Source: Chryseobacterium limigenitum
Lineage (GTDB): Bacteria; Bacteroidota; Bacteroidia; Flavobacteriales; Weeksellaceae
Reading direction: 5' to 3'
Assembly (NCBI RefSeq): GCF_900114875.1
Contig: NZ_FPKW01000010.1
Location: 62,001-126,000, forward strand
DNA: 64,000 nucleotides
The translations under genes were made by a program, and so were the position numbers. Positions 35,901 through 44,716 of the stretch are shown one piece after another. Within the stretch, counting starts at the first letter, position 1. Each line of letters begins with the position of its first letter. Below the pieces are notes generated by a model. The model was not told where the DNA came from. It searched no databases and saw only the letters and a program-made list of their open reading frames with translations.

Positions 35901-38024
35901 AAAATTCAGATCAGCAGCAAAGGAATTTTAGCTGATAATTTCAGACTTTCCAATGGTGGAAGCGAGATTTTATTACAATCCGAAACTCAATCTCCAAACA
36001 GCCCTTTAAATGTTTCGTTGAAAGATTTCAAAATTGAAACCATCACCGAGATTATTAAAAAAGACACGGTTTTAGCAAAAGGAACCATCAACGGAACCGC
36101 TCAGCTTCGAGATTTAACGAAAAACATGACATTCAATTCTGATCTTACTGTTTCAGATTTGTTCGTCTATGGAAATCCGGTTGGAAATCTTGCCGTGAAA
36201 GTTAACAATACCTCACCTAATCTTTTAAATGCTGATATTGCACTTTCCGGAAATGACAATGATGTGAAGATCTTGGGAGACTATAACACTTCTTCAAGCA
36301 CATTTGACCTGAATATGGCAATCAACAAGCTTCAAATGAAGTCTGCACAAGGATTCTCGATGAACGCGATCACCAATACGGAAGGCTATCTTTCAGGAAA
36401 TCTGAAAATTACGGGTAGTGCCGACAAACCTAATATTTTAGGAAAAGTAAAATTCAATGATGTTGGTTTAGAGATCGCAAAAACAGGAAGTGATTTCAGA
36501 AAACTGAATGATGAAATTGATTTTACAAGCAGAGGAATTGAATTTGATGCATTTAAAATAAACGATAAAGACGGAAATTCACTGGTTGTGGATGGACCGG
36601 TTCTTACTCAGACCTACAGAGATTTCGCCTTCAATCTGGATGTAAAAGCGAAAGATTTTAAAGTAGTGAATTCAGAAAAATCCAACGATGCGATGATGTA
36701 CGGAATTCTTGCTATTGATGCAGGACTTCACATTCGCGGAAATTTAGATCTGCCAAAAGTTGACGGAAGACTGGCGGTTTCTGATGATACGGATTTCACT
36801 TTTGTACTTCCGCAAACCAGTCCATCACTGCAGGAAAGAGACGGAATTGTAGAATTTATCGATCAGGATCAGGTAGTTTTAAACAAAACCATCAAAGCAG
36901 ATTCTCTGAAAGCTCAAAGCCGCATCAAAGGAATGGATGTGAGTGTAAATATCGAGGTAAGTAAAGAAGCTAAAATGTCGATTGTCATTGATAAAGCCAA
37001 CGGAGATTTCGTAAAACTTCAAGGTGAAGCTGAGTTAACAGGTGGTGTTGATCCATCAGGAAAAACAACGCTTGTCGGTGTTTATGAAGTGGAAAAAGGA
37101 TCTTATGAACTTTCCGTGAGTCTTCTGAAACGTAAATTTGATATCCAAAAAGGAAGTACCATTACGTGGACAGGCGAGCCGACCGCAGCAACAATGGACA
37201 TCACGGCCGTATACAAAACCGAAGCCCCTCCTATCGACCTTGTAGAGCAACAGGTAAGCGGAGAAGACGCTTCGATACTGAATCAGTTTAAACAAAGAAT
37301 TCCTTTCAATACTTTATTAAAAATGAAAGGTGAATTGCTGAAACCTGAAATCTCATTTGACATTACGACTGATGAAAAAAATAACGCTGTCTCATCAACA
37401 GTAACAGATATTGTAGACGCAAAACTTACCCAGCTGAGAACTGAAGAATCTGAACTGAATAAACAGGTTTTCGCCCTTCTCTTACTCAACCGTTTTATTG
37501 GCGAAAATCCGTTTGAATCCGGTGCAGGAATGTCGGCAGAAGCGATGGCAAGACAGAGTGTGAGTAAAATCCTTTCTCAGCAACTGAACAATCTTGCATC
37601 AGGTTTGATCAAAGGAGTTGATATTGATTTAGGTTTAGATTCTTCAGAAGATTACTCATCCGGACAAAAAAATACCAGAACCGATCTTAATGTTGGTTTA
37701 AGTAAAAAATTATTGAACGACCGTCTGAAAGTGACAGTTGGAAGTAATTTCGCCCTGGAAGGTGATGCCCGCCAGAATGAAAGCACAACCAATATTGCCG
37801 GCGATGTTACTGTAGATTACAGCCTTTCAAAAGATGGAAGATATATGCTTCGTGCGTATCGTAAGGATGAATATCAGGTGGCTCTTCAGGGGCAGATCAT
37901 AGAAACGGGAGTTGGTTTTATCATCACTTTAGATTATGACAAATTCCGTGAGATTTTTCAGAAATCCAAGAAAGACAGACGTAAAAAAGAAAATAAGAAT
38001 AACCAGGTGGTAGAATTTAAATAG
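32994..38024 (+). CDS. tamB: TamB-like translocation and assembly module protein
   Basis: 1676 residues, starting at TTG (32994). No ATG lies in frame between the upstream stop (32961) and this codon. A single N-terminal membrane helix (ITFISILVLLTLLIFSL) is followed by a very long beta-rich region of AsmA/TamB type (VYLEGKIKTKVSLEKVYVG, then repeated LNGY/GNLDLPKVDGRL patterns). The C-terminal DUF490 domain contains FVKLQGEAELTGGVDPSGKT, LLLNRFIGENPF and DLGLDSSEDYSSG. It spans the periplasm and works with a TamA-type barrel, probably in lipid or outer membrane protein transport. The partner gene follows after 44 bases. Confidence 0.92.
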   Translation: MKFKINTKKLLRRIAITFISILVLLTLLIFSLRLPAVQNFIKDKLVVYLEGKIKTKVSLEKVYVGFPNSLVMENLYLKGQNIDTLLAVKKLDVGLNMLKLINSTADITSVDLEGVRANVVRKPDGKFNFDYIMDAFATTDKEESPSKPFIISLDKINLKDVGVTFNDQQSNNDIQLYFKSFDTRVKTFDLTKNTYAVNNINLDGLKLKLKQDLVKEVSKKVEKKVDSLNNQKPMQIGLRGIKLTNFDIDYGDDNTKTFAKVLFKELSTKVNKLDLENNAYNVGNVFLSGADINANLYLPAQNANPKNTKEAEPSTNSDKEKAMKLLLGKLVLNDVKVAYNNTAIAPTKQGMDFNHMNFSKMNVEVRSFTMENNTFAGTVNSAEIKEARGLYIQKFNTDFVYGEKEAYLKDLYLQTPKTLIRDEVILNYNSIEQLSSNPGTVKISANIKDSKIGFSDILNLVPTLRNTVPFNKYPNAILNVNANVKGIVNDLLIQDLKVSGLDQLRFAASGRIKNAMNPDNLYYDLRIAELSSSAKTIYNLVPKNTIPSNISLPSNFSIKGTAKGTTKVVDTNLNLYSTLGNAAIIAQVDMRRKNHELYDVKANLQGLQVGKFIQNKDIGPITAQISAKGESFDFKNANADLKGHVASAVYKGYRYQNMDLTGKINRGVYNIVLNSKDPNANLKLIASGVYNEKNPTVKVNGDIIKLDLNKLGFYDKQMIIGGKIDGDFTNLDPDNLNGYLNLQNFAFSDTKEVYPIQEVNLKASSTNDSTKIIFNSQIADVELIGKYKLTQIFGSLANTINQYYQFQKPGKAQKIDAGQHFTFNAKIKNDDLIRKFVPDLKSFETINLVGNYDADSQKIEVDGQIPQLLYGENSIENASLKVTNENQALQYNFGVAALKSSSLALNKVNINGDVANNIINYNITTKDEKDVTQFLIAGNAKSLNDITEISLNPNGLKLNYNDWTVAEGNKIQISSKGILADNFRLSNGGSEILLQSETQSPNSPLNVSLKDFKIETITEIIKKDTVLAKGTINGTAQLRDLTKNMTFNSDLTVSDLFVYGNPVGNLAVKVNNTSPNLLNADIALSGNDNDVKILGDYNTSSSTFDLNMAINKLQMKSAQGFSMNAITNTEGYLSGNLKITGSADKPNILGKVKFNDVGLEIAKTGSDFRKLNDEIDFTSRGIEFDAFKINDKDGNSLVVDGPVLTQTYRDFAFNLDVKAKDFKVVNSEKSNDAMMYGILAIDAGLHIRGNLDLPKVDGRLAVSDDTDFTFVLPQTSPSLQERDGIVEFIDQDQVVLNKTIKADSLKAQSRIKGMDVSVNIEVSKEAKMSIVIDKANGDFVKLQGEAELTGGVDPSGKTTLVGVYEVEKGSYELSVSLLKRKFDIQKGSTITWTGEPTAATMDITAVYKTEAPPIDLVEQQVSGEDASILNQFKQRIPFNTLLKMKGELLKPEISFDITTDEKNNAVSSTVTDIVDAKLTQLRTEESELNKQVFALLLLNRFIGENPFESGAGMSAEAMARQSVSKILSQQLNNLASGLIKGVDIDLGLDSSEDYSSGQKNTRTDLNVGLSKKLLNDRLKVTVGSNFALEGDARQNESTTNIAGDVTVDYSLSKDGRYMLRAYRKDEYQVALQGQIIETGVGFIITLDYDKFREIFQKSKKDRRKKENKNNQVVEFK

Positions 38025-38068
38025 ACGCTAGATGCTATTAGACTTAATCACAGTGTTAAAATGTAAAT

Positions 38069-40393
38069 ATGAAAAGTAAATTTTATATATATTATAAATA
38101 TTTGTTCGCTTCGGGATTTGCCGCAGTCAGTCTTTCGTGCAGCAACATAAAGTACCTAAAGGAAGGACAAATGTTGTATACGGGAGCAGAAGTAAAGATT
38201 GAAAACGACACCATTTCAAAGAAGGAAAAAAATGAACTTCAGGCTGCTTTGGAAGAAAATTTGGTTCCGAAACCCAACTCCACCATATTAGGATTACGTC
38301 CGAAATTATACTTTTACAACATCGCCAAAGAACCTAAAAAAGACAAAGGTTTTAATTATTGGCTGAAATATAAAGTAGGTGAAAAACCTGTTTTATTGGG
38401 AGATGTAGATCGTGAATTTAATAAAGATATTATTCAGAATTATTCTGAAAATAAGGGATATTTTAACGCAAAAGCTACGTACGATACTGTTTCTAAAAAT
38501 AAAAAAGCACAGGTAATTTATACCGTAAGACCTGGTGCAAGATATTTAATCAGTAATGTTAAATTTCAACAGGATTCGACGCTTGTCAACAGAGAAATTC
38601 AGACTTTAACGAATAAAACCATCTTAAAAGCCGGACAGCCTTTTGATCTTGACGTCATTAAAAATGAAAGAGAACGAATTGATAATGCCTTAAAAGAAAG
38701 AGGTTTTTATTATTTCAGTGGAGATAATATTATTGTTCAGGCAGACAGTACGGTGAGTAAAACCCATAAAGTGGAATTGAATGTAAAACTGAAAGAAGAT
38801 ACTCCTGATTTGGCAACAGAGCAATTCAGCATTAATAATGTGATTGTTTTTCCGAGTTACAATATTCAGGATGTAAAAAAAGGAAAATACAGCGTTCCGA
38901 TGAATCCGGACTCGCTTTCAAAATATGCTTATGAGGACATTTATGTAATTGATCCTCAGCATAAATTTAAACCGAAAATTTTCGACAGAGCATTATATTT
39001 CAAGAAAGGCGACTTATATAACCGCTCCAATCACAATCTTACGCTGAACCGTCTGATCAGTTTAGGAGTTTTTAAATTCGTAAAAAATGAATTTGTAGTT
39101 TCAGATTCTTTAAATCATAAATTTGATGCGTATTATTTATTAACACCGAGACAGATCCAATCACTTAGATTAGAAGCTTTAGGAAGAACAAACTCGGCAA
39201 ATTACGCAGGTAGCGAATTAAACCTAAACTGGACGCACAGGAACTTCTTTAAAGGTGCAGAACAATTTAAAGCAGCGGTTTATGGAGCCTTTGATGTACA
39301 GATGGGCGGTCAGGAAAATGCAAAAAATATTTTCCGTGCGGGAGCTAACGTACAGCTTTCTATCCCAAGAATTGTTGCGCCGTTCCGTTTTAATTCTTCG
39401 AGTGCGTTTGTTCCGAGAACCAATATAACGTTGGGATATGAATTACTAAACCGTACAGAATTTTATAAGCTAAATAATTTTAATGCATCATTCGGATACG
39501 TCTGGAAAGAAAATGCGAGAAAAGAACATGATCTGAAAGTAATTGATATCACCCTTGTTTCTCCAGCAAATGTAACCGAAGCATTTTATGCACAAGCAAC
39601 AACACCTGCAGCCTTAAGAGTTGTTGATCAACAATTAATTTTTGGCCCAACTTATACCTACACTTATACTAATACAATGCTTCCCAAAACCAATACGATC
39701 TATTATAAAGGAACGTTGGATCTTGCAGGAAATATTACCGGTTTGGTAACGGGAGCCAATGTAAAAAAAGATAAAGAGAAAGAAATCTTCGGTATACCAT
39801 TCAGTCAATATACAAAAATTGAAAATGATTTTAGGTTCTATCATAAGTTTACGGAAAAGAGTTCGTTTGCCACCAGATTTATTGGCGGGATCGCTTATCC
39901 ATATGGAAATTCGGAGTTTGTCCCTTTCTCTAAGCAGTTTTTCTCAGGTGGAAGTAACAGTATTCGAGCTTTCCGTGCGAGAACTTTAGGGCCGGGAAGT
40001 TTTGATCCCAGAACGATTCCGAAAGGAACATTATTAGATCAGTCAGGAGATATTAAATTAGAATTAAACGCAGAATACCGAGCCAATTTATATAAATTTT
40101 TAAATGTTGCCGCTTTTGTAGATGCAGGAAATATTTGGCTGTTACATGATGATACTTCAAGACCTGGTGCTAAATTCTCAAAAGATTTTGCAAGCGAAAT
40201 TGCAGTCGGAGCCGGAGTTGGTCTGAGACTTGATTTCTCTATCCTGGTTTTAAGATTAGACCTGGCAATGCCTTTGAGAGTTCCTTATTATGAAAAAGGC
40301 GACCGTTGGGCATTCGACAGAATTAATTTTGGAGATCCAAGTTGGAGAAAAGATAATCTCGTATTGAATATCGCAATCGGATATCCTTTTTAA
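38069..40393 (+). CDS. tamL: BamA/TamA family outer membrane lipoprotein (TamL type)
   Basis: 774 residues. The signal ends in a lipobox with Cys24 (AAVSLSCSN), so the mature protein should be lipid-anchored, unlike proteobacterial TamA. POTRA-like domains follow (VRPGARYLISNVKFQQDSTL, FDLDVIKNERERIDNALKERG). The C-terminal half is a 16-strand Omp85 barrel with FFSGGSNSIRAFRARTLGPG, the typical VRGF-type loop, and a final NIAIGYPF aromatic end. With TamB it forms the TAM complex. The lipoprotein form is, to my knowledge, characteristic of Bacteroidetes and called TamL. The gene is probably co-transcribed with tamB. Confidence 0.88.
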   Translation: MKSKFYIYYKYLFASGFAAVSLSCSNIKYLKEGQMLYTGAEVKIENDTISKKEKNELQAALEENLVPKPNSTILGLRPKLYFYNIAKEPKKDKGFNYWLKYKVGEKPVLLGDVDREFNKDIIQNYSENKGYFNAKATYDTVSKNKKAQVIYTVRPGARYLISNVKFQQDSTLVNREIQTLTNKTILKAGQPFDLDVIKNERERIDNALKERGFYYFSGDNIIVQADSTVSKTHKVELNVKLKEDTPDLATEQFSINNVIVFPSYNIQDVKKGKYSVPMNPDSLSKYAYEDIYVIDPQHKFKPKIFDRALYFKKGDLYNRSNHNLTLNRLISLGVFKFVKNEFVVSDSLNHKFDAYYLLTPRQIQSLRLEALGRTNSANYAGSELNLNWTHRNFFKGAEQFKAAVYGAFDVQMGGQENAKNIFRAGANVQLSIPRIVAPFRFNSSSAFVPRTNITLGYELLNRTEFYKLNNFNASFGYVWKENARKEHDLKVIDITLVSPANVTEAFYAQATTPAALRVVDQQLIFGPTYTYTYTNTMLPKTNTIYYKGTLDLAGNITGLVTGANVKKDKEKEIFGIPFSQYTKIENDFRFYHKFTEKSSFATRFIGGIAYPYGNSEFVPFSKQFFSGGSNSIRAFRARTLGPGSFDPRTIPKGTLLDQSGDIKLELNAEYRANLYKFLNVAAFVDAGNIWLLHDDTSRPGAKFSKDFASEIAVGAGVGLRLDFSILVLRLDLAMPLRVPYYEKGDRWAFDRINFGDPSWRKDNLVLNIAIGYPF

Positions 40394-40444
40394 ATTCGGG
40401 ATTTTCAGTTTGTCTAATTTTTGGGATCATTTTAAACAATTCTT

Positions 40445-41374
40445 ATGACAAAAAACGCAAAATTTTTCTGGGAGGTTTTAAAAGAAACTTTCGACGAATG
40501 GAATAACTCCAACGCATCGCGAGATTCTGCGAGTCTTGCCTATTATGCTATATTTTCTATTCCGGGCTTGTTGATTATTATTATTTGGATCGCAGGTAAT
40601 TTTTTTGGTGAAGAAGCAATTCGTGGAGAAATAAGCAGCCAGATCAGCGGAATCATGGGCGCTGAGGTTTCAAAAAGTGTAGAAAGCATGATTGCCGGAG
40701 CTTTAATTGACAAACAAAATATCTTCATGAAAATAGTAGGGATTGGTTCCTTAGTTTTTGGTTCCACTACTCTGTTTTTCCAGCTTCAACATTCATTAAA
40801 CAGTCTTTGGGATGTACAGTCTGCACCTAAAAAAGCTTTAATTAAATTTCTTCTAGACCGAGCCAATTCACTAGGAATGATCTTGATAATCGGTTTTTTA
40901 TTAATGATAACCATGATCTTATCTTCATTGATAAGTGTTTTCAATAATATAATCACTAAATACTTTGGTTTTGAGACTTATTTACTCGTTGAATTGGTGA
41001 ACTTTGGAATTGGGTTTGGATTGGTAATGCTGTTATTTGCATTAATGTTTAAATTTCTGCCTGATGTACAAATCAGTTGGAGACCTGTTTGGAAAGGTGC
41101 TTTTTTAACGACTGTTTTATTTACATTAGGCAAATTTTTATTGAGTCTTTACTTTGGAAATTTCAAACCTACCTCTGCTTTCGGAACAGCAGGAACAGTG
41201 ATTTTAATCATGATGTGGATCAATTACTCCTGTATGCTCGTCTTCTTCGGAGCCGAGTTTACAAAAGTTTACACCTACAAAAAAGGATATAAGATCACTC
41301 CATCAAAACACGCAAAATGGAGCGCAGCAAAACTTTACGAAGAAAGTCATAAAAATCAGAATCCCAAAGTCTGA
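40445..41374 (+). CDS. YihY/virulence factor BrkB family membrane protein
   Basis: 309 residues with about six membrane helices. The family hallmarks are present: NASRDSASLAYYAIFSIPGL near the start, SLVFGSTTLFFQLQHSLNSL (the FxxLQxALNxI signature), WRPVWKGAFLTTVLF and WINYSCMLVFFGAEFTKVY near the end. Its function is not known with certainty; it is not an RNase BN as once annotated. It starts 51 bases after tamL on the same strand and shares a bidirectional terminator with argS. Confidence 0.92.
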   Translation: MTKNAKFFWEVLKETFDEWNNSNASRDSASLAYYAIFSIPGLLIIIIWIAGNFFGEEAIRGEISSQISGIMGAEVSKSVESMIAGALIDKQNIFMKIVGIGSLVFGSTTLFFQLQHSLNSLWDVQSAPKKALIKFLLDRANSLGMILIIGFLLMITMILSSLISVFNNIITKYFGFETYLLVELVNFGIGFGLVMLLFALMFKFLPDVQISWRPVWKGAFLTTVLFTLGKFLLSLYFGNFKPTSAFGTAGTVILIMMWINYSCMLVFFGAEFTKVYTYKKGYKITPSKHAKWSAAKLYEESHKNQNPKV

Positions 41375-41395
41375 ATCTGATTTTAAACACATAAA

Positions 41396-41427
41396 AAAAG
41401 CCTCTTGAAAAATTTCGAGAGGCTTTT
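41396..41427. terminator. Bidirectional terminator between YihY gene and argS
   Basis: AAAAGCCTCTtGA pairs with TCGAGAGGCTTTT. It is followed by ATTTTT on plus and by TTTATG on minus after the closing T-run. Confidence 0.8.
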
Positions 41428-41431
41428 ATTT

Positions 41432-43192
41432 TTACATTCTGTTTACTGTTCCTATTCCCAGCAACCCTAATGATTTCTGTATTGTTTTTGCCGTTAGATC
41501 TGATAAATTCAAACGGAATTGTTTTAAACTTTCATCTTCCAGTTTTAAAACCTGATTACTTTGATAGAATGAATTGTAAGATTTAACCAAATCATAAACA
41601 TAATTAGCAACTAAAGCAGGACTTAATGCTTCTGCAGCTTTTTCCACTATGCTTTTATAGTTCGCCAATAAAATAATTAATTCTTTCTCAAACTGGTTCG
41701 CATCTACAGCAACAACTTCTTTATATTCGTAATTCGCCTTCGTCAATAAAGATTGAATACGAGCATATGTATATTGAATAAAAGGACCTGTGTTTCCATT
41801 AAATTCTATACTTTCTTCCGGATTGAACAGCATTTTTTTCTTAGGATCAACCTTTAGCATGAAATATTTTAACGCTCCCATACCAATGGCTTCGTAAGAA
41901 ACTTCTTTTTCCTCTTCCGAAAGATTTTCAAGCTTTCCAAGTTCCAGAGTCTTTGTTTTTGCGGTTTCATACATTTCCTGCATCAATTCATCAGCATCAA
42001 CCACCGTTCCTTCACGGGATTTCATTTTTCCGTTAGGAAGTTCTACCATTCCATAAGACAAATGAAACAATTGATCTGCCCAAGAATATCCTAATTTTTT
42101 CAGGATCTTAAATAAAACCTGGAAATGATAATCCTGCTCATTTCCTACCGTATAAATTAATTTCTGAATATTATTTTCTTTAAAACGCTCAACTGCTGTC
42201 CCTAAATCCTGCGTCATATAAACTGAAGTTCCGTCTGAACGCAACAATAATTTTTGATCTAAACCTTCATCCGTAAGGTCACACCAAACAGAACCATCTT
42301 CTTTCTGATACAAGACACCTTTATCCAAACCTTGTTGAATAAGGTCTTTTCCTAAAATATAAGTATTGCTTTCATATTGAACCTGATCGAAATCAACGCC
42401 TAATCTTTTATAAGTTTCGCTAAAGCCTTTATAAACCCAAGAGTTCATTTCCTTCCACAGATTTCTTACTATCTCGTCTCCACTTTCCCAATCCAACAAC
42501 ATTTTCTGAGCTTCAACAATCAAAGGAGCATCTTTTTTAGCCTGATCTTCAGTTGAACCTTGAGCAACCAATTCAGAAATTTCTTGTTTGTAGTTTTTAT
42601 CAAATTCTACATAATAATTTCCTACGAATTTATCTCCTTTTGTATTGGTCGTTTCCGGAGTTTCGCCTTTTCCAAACTTTTCCCAAGCCAACATTGACTT
42701 ACAGATATGAATTCCTCTATCGTTAATAATCTGGGATTTAATCACGTCATATCCTGCTTCATTAAGAATCTGCGCAACAGAAAAACCTAATAAATTATTT
42801 CTGACATGTCCTAAATGCAACGGTTTATTGGTATTAGGAGAAGAATATTCTACCATCACCGCAGAATTTTTCTTTTCTATTGTTGAAAAACCTTCTGTTA
42901 CAGATCTAAACTGATCTACGAAGAATTGATTTTTAACTTTAACATTAAGGAAACCTTTAACCACATTAAAACTATCCAAAAGTTCTGTCTGTTCTGTCAA
43001 TGCTTCGCCTAATTCCACCCCAATACTTTCGGGATTTTTTTTCAATTGTTTTACTAATGGGAAAGTCACGATGGTAAAATCTCCTTCAAATTCGGTTTTA
43101 TTTTCCTGAACTTCCAGATTGATATCCTTCAACTGATATACATTTAAAATAATTTCTGAAAGTTTTTCTTCTAATATATTTTTGATATTCAT
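41432..43192 (-). CDS. argS: Arginine-tRNA ligase
   Basis: 586 residues from ATG at 43192 (MNIKNILEEKLSE). The class I HIGH motif appears as HLGH in SSPNTNKPLHLGHVRNNLLG, the KMSKS loop as KMKSREGT, and the tRNA-binding DALR domain ends in QKSLGLLGIGTVNRM. It attaches arginine to its tRNA. The frame is open further upstream to 43318, but that part overlaps the preceding susD end and its terminator, and a -7 box lies at 43210. The shorter start is therefore chosen. It is the only aminoacyl-tRNA ligase in the window. Confidence 0.96.
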   Translation of the reverse strand: MNIKNILEEKLSEIILNVYQLKDINLEVQENKTEFEGDFTIVTFPLVKQLKKNPESIGVELGEALTEQTELLDSFNVVKGFLNVKVKNQFFVDQFRSVTEGFSTIEKKNSAVMVEYSSPNTNKPLHLGHVRNNLLGFSVAQILNEAGYDVIKSQIINDRGIHICKSMLAWEKFGKGETPETTNTKGDKFVGNYYVEFDKNYKQEISELVAQGSTEDQAKKDAPLIVEAQKMLLDWESGDEIVRNLWKEMNSWVYKGFSETYKRLGVDFDQVQYESNTYILGKDLIQQGLDKGVLYQKEDGSVWCDLTDEGLDQKLLLRSDGTSVYMTQDLGTAVERFKENNIQKLIYTVGNEQDYHFQVLFKILKKLGYSWADQLFHLSYGMVELPNGKMKSREGTVVDADELMQEMYETAKTKTLELGKLENLSEEEKEVSYEAIGMGALKYFMLKVDPKKKMLFNPEESIEFNGNTGPFIQYTYARIQSLLTKANYEYKEVVAVDANQFEKELIILLANYKSIVEKAAEALSPALVANYVYDLVKSYNSFYQSNQVLKLEDESLKQFRLNLSDLTAKTIQKSLGLLGIGTVNRM

Positions 43193-43209
43193 CTTACAAT
43201 TTTGAAGTA

Positions 43210-43217
43210 CAAATATA
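43210..43217 (-). promoter_or_regulatory. -7 box of argS
   Basis: The minus strand reads TATATTTG, matching TAnnTTTG, 18 bases upstream of the chosen ATG. Confidence 0.55.
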
Positions 43218-43227
43218 CGGAAATAAA

Positions 43228-43249
43228 AAAACCGCCCGAAGGCGGTTTT
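43228..43249 (-). terminator. Terminator of second SusCD operon
   Basis: AAAACCGCC-CGAA-GGCGGTTTT: a perfect stem with a stable tetraloop, followed on the minus strand by TTTTATTT. The same hairpin ends the first SusCD operon. Confidence 0.85.
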
Positions 43250-43277
43250 AATATGAATGTTACAATATACATGGACA

Positions 43278-44705
43278 TTAAAATTTATCCCAAAATAGTT
43301 TTGTCGTTGCTTTATCACCGCCTATTTTATTGGCAGCTGCAGTAACGTTTGCTCCATTTAACACATACTCCTGATCAGAATATGGCATTCTAAATGGAAC
43401 AGAGGATAGATTAGATTTTGGTGGATTAACCAAAGTTGGGGCATCCAAACGTCTAGTAAAATTCCAACAAGCAAAACCTCTGTTAAACATCGCTATCCAA
43501 GCTTGAACGCCAATAGATTGCTTCCAATTTGAAGCATTATATGGATGTGCGGCCAAATAGGTTGTTGTACTGATCGGATCTACACCATTTTCATTCATCG
43601 ATGCAGTAACAGCTAAATTATAAAGATTAGCTGCTGTATCTCCAGCAGAATAACCTCTAGCAGCCGCTTCTGCTTTTAAGAAAGCTACCTCCGCATAGCT
43701 CAATAAATTAGATGATGTAGTAGAAGATCTAAAATAAGAGCTTAATTGAGAATAGTCTGTATATGGATCGTTTAAGTCACCAAAAACGCCTCCTTTATAT
43801 ACCCCATTAACTTTAGTAAACCACACATTCATTCTTGGATCTGACAAGCTTTTCATTGTATTGATTACCAATTCACTAGGAACAAAATCATCTCTACCAG
43901 TTTCTAAATTATCAAAAACTGGATTTGTAAATGTACTTCCGTCATATTTAAATTTATAAGCTTCAAGATCCGAAGAAATAACACCCGCAGCAATAGCTGA
44001 TTCTGCAGTAGATTTTGAAAGTACAGGATCTTCATCAGCTAAATTCATTGCCATTCTAAGTTTTAATGAATTTGCAAACTTCATCCACTTTGACATATTT
44101 CCAAAATACACTAAATCACTTTTTTCATAGCTGTTAGCTGTTAAATTAATTTTTGTAACAACATTATTTAATCTATTAATTAAATCAACATAAATTATTT
44201 TAGCATCATCATATTTTGGAGAAAAAACACCATCTGTTATTTTAAATGCGTCCGAATAGGGTACATCGCCATAAGTATCCACTACATTTTCCCAAACAAA
44301 AATTTCTTCAATTTCTAAAATTGCTAATTTATTTGCTTTTACTTCTGGAGTATTAACTTCTTTTTCAAGATTTATTTTCGCTTGCTTAATATTATTAAGA
44401 GAGTAAACATACATTCTATTAAAATGATTACGTGGCTGATTACGCGTAACTAAATCATATTGAGACTCTTGTGGATACTGAGTTTCAGCCCATTGCTGCG
44501 TAAAAAATCTATAATTATTAAAATTCACACTCGGAGTATCCATATAATAAGATGACTGAAATTGTGCAGTCGCCAATAAATTATCAGAAGGTAAAACTGA
44601 TGGGTGCTTTGGATCTTCATTAAGCGATGTTAGATCACTTTGACATGAGACTAAACCAACTACTAATAAAACACTATATAGAGTTATTTTTAAAATATTT
44701 TTCAT
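43278..44705 (-). CDS. SusD/RagB family surface lipoprotein
   Basis: 475 residues. The lipobox has Cys21 (LVVGLVSCQSD). The sequence fits the SusD-like_2 group: NFNNYRFFTQQWAETQYPQE, LAILEIEEIFVWENVVDTYG, DVPYSDAFK, SKWMKFANSLKLRMAMNLAD and the closing NKIGGDKATTKLFWDKF. It caps the SusC channel on the outer surface and binds the imported ligand. It lies 11 bases after its SusC partner on the same transcript. Ligand class cannot be told; no glycosidase or peptidase gene is next to it. Confidence 0.93.
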   Translation of the reverse strand: MKNILKITLYSVLLVVGLVSCQSDLTSLNEDPKHPSVLPSDNLLATAQFQSSYYMDTPSVNFNNYRFFTQQWAETQYPQESQYDLVTRNQPRNHFNRMYVYSLNNIKQAKINLEKEVNTPEVKANKLAILEIEEIFVWENVVDTYGDVPYSDAFKITDGVFSPKYDDAKIIYVDLINRLNNVVTKINLTANSYEKSDLVYFGNMSKWMKFANSLKLRMAMNLADEDPVLSKSTAESAIAAGVISSDLEAYKFKYDGSTFTNPVFDNLETGRDDFVPSELVINTMKSLSDPRMNVWFTKVNGVYKGGVFGDLNDPYTDYSQLSSYFRSSTTSSNLLSYAEVAFLKAEAAARGYSAGDTAANLYNLAVTASMNENGVDPISTTTYLAAHPYNASNWKQSIGVQAWIAMFNRGFACWNFTRRLDAPTLVNPPKSNLSSVPFRMPYSDQEYVLNGANVTAAANKIGGDKATTKLFWDKF

Positions 44706-44716
44706 TTTTAAGTAAT

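Noticed and set aside
43193..43318. 42-residue N-terminal extension of argS
   Set aside because: It overlaps the susD stop and its terminator and lies across the argS -7 box.
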